A DNA stretch of 64,000 nt. It comes from Apoderus coryli (taxonomy: Eukaryota; Arthropoda; Insecta; Coleoptera; Attelabidae). Under the pieces are notes generated by a model. It ran no database searches and was not told the DNA's origin. It was given only the letters and a program-made list of their open reading frames with translations. The stretch spans positions 622,501 through 686,500 of the forward strand of contig OU452203.1 in NCBI GenBank assembly GCA_911728435.2, written 5' to 3'. This document shows positions 57,601 to 64,000 of the stretch, piece by piece. The translations under genes and the position numbers were made by a program. The first letter of the stretch is position 1. Every line of letters starts with the position of its first letter.

Positions 57601-58649
57601 GTAAGTTTATAGCTTCAAATTACAAGATATAACTAAGATTGTGGAATTATGTGCTCTAAATATAATGTTATCAATAATTTGTATTTTGTAATAATAAATT
57701 TTTCTTGTTAATTTTTTAGTTTATTGCATTTATTTATCACATTACATTACATTTGGAAATTATTCTTGGGGCACCAAGTATTTGGGTACACACTGTATAA
57801 TATACTAGTTTCCTAGATAATATATAGTGGTTCTACCTATCTCCTATCTAATCCTATAACCATCATAGTCTAAAGTTATTTAGAATTAGATACGGTAATA
57901 ATAATAATATAAAATATATTTTTATCATAAATCATAATGAATCATAAACCAAAAAAAAATAACGTTATTTTAAACAATTTATCATTGCTTTATATCACTT
58001 TAGTGAACATCAATCGCCTAATTAAAGTATAAAGAATGCCTTTAAAACCGTACGCCACTGGTTCATAAAACGAAATCGAATCAACGAACCAGGTACAGCG
58101 TTGCCATTTTTTCTATCTGTCCTTTTCTATCTTATATATCAACTGCCAACTTATGTCTGATTGTAAACAAATGTGAATTATGAATGAAATTTCAGATAAT
58201 GTTATATCTCTCGAGTTTCTAGATCTGTGACTATGACAGTGATGTTGCTCTCTCTGTTTTTTAGAAAGAGTAGTTAGTACTTTCGGTCCGTCCTCTTTAT
58301 ATGTACCCCCTTTGCGCCCCTGACATTTCGGGTTGTCTATGGGTTTAAGAGAACAGCCTTAAACAACTTAACACCATTAATAGAAAAACTGACATCGAAA
58401 ACCTTAGCATTAGATATAGCTACTTGATCAACAATATTTTATTTGTTTTTTGTATACCAGTTGATATATTTGGAAATCTATTGACTTAAATTTTCATCTA
58501 GACAAACCTTAATAACTTCCAACTACCTACTATAATAAACAATCACTGTTATGAAATATCTTTTGTCTGATTTTTGGAATGGTTGTTTCAAGATTATGTA
58601 CATTACTTTGTTATTTTAGTCATGTTATTGAAAATCAAACATTGTTGTA
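57601..58649. other. No gene seen
   Basis: AT-rich sequence. Around 58215-58290 lies the inverted partner of 56145-56200 (TTCTAGATCTGTG, GTAGTTAGTA, CGGTCC). No coding region supported. Confidence 0.4.
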
Positions 58650-59003
58650 TAGGTTTTATCTTTTCACATAATCAAAAGTTTTTTACGCCTTGGAGACATT
58701 TTTGAAGAGTTTTTGTGAACCGAAATTAGAAATTTAAAAGTTCTTATTTCTATTTTGATGTTTGTCAGATAAATGTATCGTGTATGAAAATTTTTTTTAC
58801 TGTTCAATGTATGACATTATATTTTTAAGTAAGTTTCATAATTCTAGGTCTGTTGTTTTGTTCGATTTTTCATTTGTTGTTCTAAAAACATTATTCATTA
58901 TTGTATTCTCGTCTTGTTGTTGATGAAGACTTGAAAATAAAGTCAAAACGTCGATCTATATCTATATTTGTAGTTGTGTTTTTAATGGGTTTGTCCTAAA
59001 ATC
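58650..59003 (-). mobile_element. Short dispersed element (MITE-like), inverted copy
   Basis: Reverse complement of the element at 48150-48345, with the same block order: CTTTTCACATAATC, GAAGACTTGAAAATAAAGTC, TTGTAGTTGTGT and CCTAAAATCC. It is longer by internal sequence. No coding capacity. Confidence 0.72.
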
Positions 59004-59444
59004 CAACTATTTGAAAAGTTTCAAAATCAATGTTTTCTCCAAAATTATTCATATCCCAGATGCATTTTTGTTAAATAAAATACAAAATTTGACGAATATA
59101 TCTCTAACCGTTTTGGAAGATTCAATAAAAATGATCATCAGAACTTCATCTTTTTTAATATGTATATCCAATACGTTAAATACAACATTTTCCGATGTGT
59201 GTTTATGCAGTTCACACAAAAGCGGTATTTTATGGTACTAATTACTATAAACTTTTATGATATTCAATTTAACAATATGGCAACAGACATCTTTTTAAAA
59301 AATAACAGAATAATCCGTTTGAATATATTGCTGATAGTTTACCTGTATTTATTAAACTAGAAGTCACCCAAATAAATAATAATGTAAGATCAGGTAGAAT
59401 GGATTATCCCTGACTAGATGTTACATAGGTACCAACTTTAAAAC
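59004..59444. other. No gene seen
   Basis: AT-rich; short open frames but nothing recognised. Confidence 0.35.
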
Positions 59445-59627
59445 TTAGATTTTACATTTTCGTTCAGTTTGTGATCAAAGTTTGATACATATACATCCTT
59501 ATTATGAGGAAGATGGCACTATCCAATAAGTTTCTAACACCAAGAAAATGTGCATGTGGCGAAATTCTACAGACATTTGAACAAGTATCGTCTGACGCAC
59601 ATAGTCAACACCGTCGTGAAATACTAG
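59445..59627 (+). pseudogene. CxCGEIL small-protein gene, second copy, truncated
   Basis: Similarity to the minus-strand gene at 46683-47045 starts ~60 bp upstream of its ATG (59504) and continues through CACGEILQTFEQVSSDAH and QHRREIL. It is cut at 59628 by the LTR of gypsy C; the frame runs a few codons into the LTR and stops at 59636-59638. Presence of the same gene at two sites shows the unit is duplicated. Confidence 0.7.
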
Positions 59628-60185
59628 TGTTACGTTAGAAATATATTTATGTTATAAAATTATGCTTATTATATATAATAAAATAAATACAGTGCGAATG
59701 CTAAATAGAATAGATAGTACCTAAAAAAGAAAAAGGGTATAATGTATACATTGACTGAATCATATACTTTTTGTGAATTGATTTATTTATCACATAGAGG
59801 TATTTCGGATTATTCATGATTCGCCTTTTGTACGGTAAAGACGTGTTATAATTCGGTGGTTGCATTGTTTTGTTCTTGTTAATATATTGTCGTTCTAAAT
59901 AATATAGTTGTAGTTTAATTATAATTTATTGTTAATTAATAGTGCTTAGTTTTCCTTAATAGTGCAGCGGTGGTATATACATCGCTCCATCCGAAGGGAT
60001 TAGTGTTAATTAAGAGAGTTCGGGGGTGTTTAATAGTTTTAGTGTTTATTAATTCTGGGTGTTAATTGGTTTTGGTGTTGATTAGTATTAGTGTAAATTA
60101 GCTTTATAGTGTTATTAAAATTAGTGTTATATAGTAAGATATCGTTACGTAATACGTACAAACGATATAATAGAAATCACTCGCG

Positions 60186-63100
60186 ATGGGTAAGCGACGT
60201 AGATCGTCCAGTTCGTCGGGATCGGATAGTGACTCGAGCGAAAGTGATTACGGACGATATAAAAGACAATCAAGGCCAAGATATCGTAAAAATACTAGAC
60301 CAACGAGCAGCTCAAGCAGTTCTGACTCACACACACCACCTACAAAGACTGTAAGTAAACATTTAAATTCTAAGCATCACAAGAAAATAAGGCATTTAGA
60401 AAAGGTCGTGGAAAAACTTTTAAGTAACAATGAAAATCGTAGTGTAAATATGCAAACTAGTGTTAAATCCGACTGTATACCGGAGTTTACTCCAAATTCA
60501 TTGACCTTGACAGCTTCTAAATGGGTCAACAAAATTGATCAACTGGCCACTATAAATAAATGGGATCAGAAACTCACAATTTACCACATGCAATCTCGTT
60601 TGTCGGGTTTAGCTAAGACATGGTACAATAGCTTAGAGAGGTATGACTATTCTTGGAGTGAGTGGAAGCAACTTATAATCAACGCGTTTCCTGAACACCA
60701 AGACTTTCCTGCAACTCTGAAAAAGATGATAGCTATAACCAAGTTCCCAAACCAATCCTGGACCGAGTACTATTTTAAAAAAATGGAACTCTTAAGGGCA
60801 TGCAACCTAAGTGGGCGTAATGCGGTTGCCATGCTGATTGATGGTATCCAGGATACAGTCATTCAAAACGGAGCAAAAGCCGGAAGATATGCGGAGCCGG
60901 AAGAACTGTTTCGTGATTACCTATCTACATTATCGTGTCCAACTGTTGATTCTAACCGAAGTATGGAAAGGTTTGTAAAAGTACGACCTCCTCGGGGCAA
61001 TGCCACCAGAGAAAACGTCTCTAGTGACAGGAGCTCTGGAAAATTTAGGTTTAAGTGTTTCAATTGCGGACAGAAAGGCCATACTGCGAAAAATTGTCGC
61101 AACCCTCGAGTTGAGTGTACCGTATGCAAAAAGTTAGGACATACGGCAACCACATGCTTCAAAAATAAGCCTTCTACGTCGAAACAGGTCATGGCATGTG
61201 ACACGTCACAAAATAAGACAAATGAGTGTTACATCGTTTCCTGCAAGGTGAATGACAAAACCTGTGATGGCTTAATAGATACGGGTTGTGCAGTGGTTAC
61301 CATACGCGAATCAACCGCCAAAAATTGTAACATTAAATGGCAACCATGTAGCGTTCGAATCAACGGCTATGCTGGAGGAGCATCAAGTGCATTGGGCAAA
61401 TGCATGATCACTCTTGAGGTTGATTTGATCAACATCACAATTCCTGCACTTGTGGTAGTTGATGACGTTCAGTATGTCTCTGTTATGATTGGGCAAACAG
61501 CTTTAAACCACCCTGACGTCATCATGGTTGTGAAGGATGGAAAAGTCAGACTGTTTAAATCAGAAATTTCACCACTACCTACCCTGGACTCGCTTCCACC
61601 CTCAAAAATTAAAATGTTCGTGAGCAACGACGTACAAATACCACCGAATCACATTGGACATGTAACGTTTCGAGTTGATGATGCGTTTACGGGCGAACTC
61701 TTTATCGATCTTCAACAACGATTTATGCCCGGGTCTGAGTACTGCATACCAAGCTGTGTTGTGTCTACGGAGTGTGCTATGGTCCCAGTTATGAACACAT
61801 CAAATGGGACATTGAATTTCAAGACAAACCAAATCCTAGCCAGAGGAAATGTTTGTACTCCAGAGAATAACACCTCCAGTGAAACGCAGTGTTTTGCTGA
61901 AAATTTGAGTGAACTGGGTCGTATTCGCTGTACAGAAATGGTAATTAGATTGAAGGACGAACATCCTGTAACGTACAGACCGTATCGCCTTTCAATTTCT
62001 GAACGTGCTCTAGTTCGGGATATTGTGCAAGATCTTTTAAAACATAACATTATCCAAGAGTCAAATTCCCCGTATGCCAGTCCAATACTTCTTGTTAAGA
62101 AAAAGAATGGTGAATCTCGAATGTGTGTGGATTATCGAGCATTAAACGCAAAAACCATCAAAGACTGCTATCCTCTCCCACGGGTCGACGATCATTTAGA
62201 ACGTCTAAAGGATTGTCATTTTTTCACAACGTTAGACATGGTCAGCGGTTACCATCAAATCCCTGTTGCGAACGAATCCGTTCCTAAAACAGCTTTTATT
62301 ACGCCCGATGGACATTACGAGTATATGCGGATGCCTTTTGGTTTAGCGAACGCTCCAGCTGTCTTCCAACGAAGCGTAAATCAAATTCTAGGTGCCTTAC
62401 GTTTTACGACTGCCTTAGCCTATCTGGATGATATTTTAATACCGTCTGCAGATTTCCCCACAGGACTTAAGGCCTTAGAAAGCGTGCTACAGTTGTTTCG
62501 CCAGGTCGGAGCCACATTTCGTTTGTCCAAATGCAATTTCTTTAGAAAGTCTATCGAATATTTGGGACACGAAATAAATAATGAAGGTATACGCCCAGCG
62601 AATGCTAAAATTTTGGCAGTTAGACGGTTTCCAGTCCCTAAAAACGTTCACGAAGTGCGCCAATTTTTGGGTTTAGCTAGTTATTTTCGTAAATATGTCA
62701 AAAATTTCGCCCAAATCGCCCGTCCATTAACTCAACTAACAAAGAAAAACGAGAACTTTCAATGGACGGAACAGCAAACAGAGTCCTTTAATAAGTTAAA
62801 AGACGTACTGTGTTCAAGACCCGTTTTAGGGATTTATAATCCCAGTCTGGAAACCGAACTTCACACCGACGCATCTAAGCTAGGTATAGGTGGCATCTTG
62901 CTGCAACGACAAGAAGATTTGAAGTTGAAGCCAGTCTTGTATTTTAGTAGACAAACTAGCAAGGAGGAACAACGGTATCATTCGTATGAGCTTGAAACAA
63001 TGGCTGTCGTCAATTCCATGCAAAGATTCAGAGTGTATTTGTTAGGGGTATTGTTTAAAGTAGTGACAGACTGCAATGCCCTCAGGCTCACTATGACAAA

Positions 63101-63428
63101 AAGGGATCTTATTCCAAGAATAGGTAGGTGGTGGATGATCACGCAGGAATTTAATTTCACTATTGAATACCGACCTGGATCAAGGATGGCGCATGTGGAC
63201 GCGTTAAGTCGAAATCCCGTGGAAGGTTATGAGCCTTACGAAGAAGTTAGCATTATGACGATCGACATTGAAGAATCAGATTGGGTTCTGGCAGCACAAA
63301 TGCAAGATAAACGTTGTGTGTATTTGCGAGATGTACTTTTACGAGATGCAGATGCAGATCCATCAAGATTATATACTGAAAAACGGCAGGATATACAAAA
63401 AAAACACCCGCAGGACTTAAATGGGTAG
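60186..63428 (+). CDS. Gag-Pol, gypsy C
   Basis: A 1080-residue fused Gag-Pol. The N-terminus is Arg/Ser-rich (residues 1-60). A capsid-like region spans ~95-260, with two CCHC knuckles at ~290-329 (CFNCGQKGHTAKNC, CTVCKKLGHTATTC). The protease has LIDTGCA near 362 (a Cys after DTG). RT covers ~620-800 with LDMVSGYHQIPV and YLDDILI (~745); RNase H is near 890-1010 with HTDASKLGIGGIL. The start ATG follows a leader with no nearer in-frame ATG. The frame ends at a TAG just before integrase, reached after an 8-A run near 63398-63405 where one base appears to be missing. Up to that point no defect is seen. Confidence 0.92.
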   Translation: MGKRRRSSSSSGSDSDSSESDYGRYKRQSRPRYRKNTRPTSSSSSSDSHTPPTKTVSKHLNSKHHKKIRHLEKVVEKLLSNNENRSVNMQTSVKSDCIPEFTPNSLTLTASKWVNKIDQLATINKWDQKLTIYHMQSRLSGLAKTWYNSLERYDYSWSEWKQLIINAFPEHQDFPATLKKMIAITKFPNQSWTEYYFKKMELLRACNLSGRNAVAMLIDGIQDTVIQNGAKAGRYAEPEELFRDYLSTLSCPTVDSNRSMERFVKVRPPRGNATRENVSSDRSSGKFRFKCFNCGQKGHTAKNCRNPRVECTVCKKLGHTATTCFKNKPSTSKQVMACDTSQNKTNECYIVSCKVNDKTCDGLIDTGCAVVTIRESTAKNCNIKWQPCSVRINGYAGGASSALGKCMITLEVDLINITIPALVVVDDVQYVSVMIGQTALNHPDVIMVVKDGKVRLFKSEISPLPTLDSLPPSKIKMFVSNDVQIPPNHIGHVTFRVDDAFTGELFIDLQQRFMPGSEYCIPSCVVSTECAMVPVMNTSNGTLNFKTNQILARGNVCTPENNTSSETQCFAENLSELGRIRCTEMVIRLKDEHPVTYRPYRLSISERALVRDIVQDLLKHNIIQESNSPYASPILLVKKKNGESRMCVDYRALNAKTIKDCYPLPRVDDHLERLKDCHFFTTLDMVSGYHQIPVANESVPKTAFITPDGHYEYMRMPFGLANAPAVFQRSVNQILGALRFTTALAYLDDILIPSADFPTGLKALESVLQLFRQVGATFRLSKCNFFRKSIEYLGHEINNEGIRPANAKILAVRRFPVPKNVHEVRQFLGLASYFRKYVKNFAQIARPLTQLTKKNENFQWTEQQTESFNKLKDVLCSRPVLGIYNPSLETELHTDASKLGIGGILLQRQEDLKLKPVLYFSRQTSKEEQRYHSYELETMAVVNSMQRFRVYLLGVLFKVVTDCNALRLTMTKRDLIPRIGRWWMITQEFNFTIEYRPGSRMAHVDALSRNPVEGYEPYEEVSIMTIDIEESDWVLAAQMQDKRCVYLRDVLLRDADADPSRLYTEKRQDIQKKHPQDLNG

Positions 63429-64000
63429 TACCGAAAACAGGACGTCATGCGGTTACTGCATATTTTCACGACCAAGCTGGACATTTGGCCTTAAATAAAA
63501 CCCTTTCCCAGCTTAAACAGAATTACTGGTTTCCAAGAATGAACAAATATGTTGATAGATATATTCGTTGTTGTCTAAGTTGTCTATATAATAAATATGA
63601 AGGAGGTCGCAGACCTGGATTTCTGCACCCTATCGAAAAACAAGCAGTGCCCATGGATACAATACATATAGATCACTTGGGCCCATTTGTTAAAAGTAAG
63701 CATGGAAACTCTTACTTAGTGGTCGCAGTTGACGCTTTCACGAAGTACTTGTTCTTAAAAGCCGTGCCAAGTACGAAAACAATGCCCATGATCAACTTTG
63801 TGAAACAAATATTTTCGACTTTTGGTGTTGCTCGAAGAATTATTTGTGACAGAGGAACCTGCTATACTAGTAAGACTTTTACCGAATATGCCGCAAAGCT
63901 CGGTGTAAAAATTGTACATAACGCTACGGGGTCACCTAGAGCGAACGGCCAAGTTGAACGGTATAACCGAACGCTCTTAGCAGCTTTAGCTACAACGATG
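63405..64000 (+). pseudogene. Integrase, gypsy C, partial
   Basis: In the frame shifted relative to Gag-Pol: LKWVVPKTGRHAVTAYF, the HHCC finger (HDQAGHLALNKTLSQ to CCLSC), first catalytic Asp in IHIDHLGPF, second in IICDRGTCY and Glu in RANGQVERYNRTL. It is open to the window end. The shift at the A run could be a real deletion or a sequencing error in a homopolymer; programmed frameshifting cannot be excluded but no family precedent is relied on. Confidence 0.88.

Larger units (their letters stand above)
59628..64000 (+). mobile_element. Gypsy C: Ty3/gypsy element, cut by window end
   Basis: Begins with an LTR-like TGTTACGTTAG at 59628, then a long leader (GTGTTAATT-rich) and one gag-pol frame from 60186, with integrase in the next frame to the window end. 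No env is seen. The LTR's 3' edge and primer site could not be fixed. Only one disabling indel is visible, so this is probably the youngest LTR element here. Confidence 0.88.

Noticed and set aside
61712..62050. Minus-strand frame opposite gag-pol of gypsy C
   Set aside because: Shadow; the plus strand encodes well-defined protease/RT sequence here.

Overview
This 64 kb window looks like repeat-dominated nuclear DNA from an insect. The evidence is AT-rich intergenic sequence, spliceosomal-type GT/AG signals, env-bearing Ty3/gypsy (errantivirus-like) and BEL/Pao retrotransposons, Tc1/mariner, Mutator-like and jockey/CR1-type non-LTR relics, and a THAP-domain gene. The species cannot be settled from the sequence; a beetle or hemipteran would fit. 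I found no intact host gene and no rRNA, tRNA or CRISPR.

Layout. (1) About 1-23 kb is a decayed series of one large composite repeat, called the macro-unit here. Each copy has some or all of: a lead block, an array of ~132-bp satellite monomers starting near a TATACAGGGTG motif, a T-rich tract, a core with two hairpins, a ~90-codon open segment and a ~1.3 kb downstream block. It is interrupted by gypsy element D (5369-9497, a forward 5' half joined to an inverted second 5' end) and by a nearly complete mariner-type transposon (15732-17822) with ~340-bp terminal inverted repeats and one nonsense codon in its transposase. (2) 22.7-26.3 kb is mostly unrecognised DNA with transposase relics. (3) 26.3-45.1 kb is a nested stack. 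A BEL/Pao element is split at 26949/39047 by errantivirus-like gypsy A (LTRs 26950-27158 and 38851-39046, TSD tgct). Gypsy A is itself invaded by a second errantivirus-like element, B, on the minus strand (32536 to about 38424). The BEL element stops inside its integrase at ~41870, followed by an unexplained AACGTT-rich block holding a perfect 100-bp-arm palindrome, a decayed minus-strand Tc1/mariner element and a BEL LTR scrap. (4) 45.2-48.4 kb has a fold-back element, a small repeated minus-strand protein gene and a MITE. (5) 48.4-52 kb is a non-LTR retrotransposon interrupted in frame by a second, 5'-truncated one, giving one open frame with parts of two reverse transcriptases. (6) 53.8-59 kb holds a Mutator-like transposase relic, a 151-bp tandem duplication and a frameshifted THAP gene. 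(7) 59628-64000 is gypsy element C, a fairly young Ty3/gypsy element that runs off the window and that interrupted a second copy of the small repeated gene.

How the parts relate. Almost every coding region belongs to a mobile element, and most carry one or a few disabling changes (single frameshifts or nonsense codons), so the elements are relatively recent but probably not autonomous as they stand. The nesting gives relative ages: BEL before gypsy A before gypsy B; macro-unit before mariner and gypsy D; non-LTR element 1 before element 2; small repeated gene before gypsy C. The least explained structures are the macro-unit with its compensating hairpin and conserved open segment, the AACGTT-rich block, and the CxCGEIL protein family.
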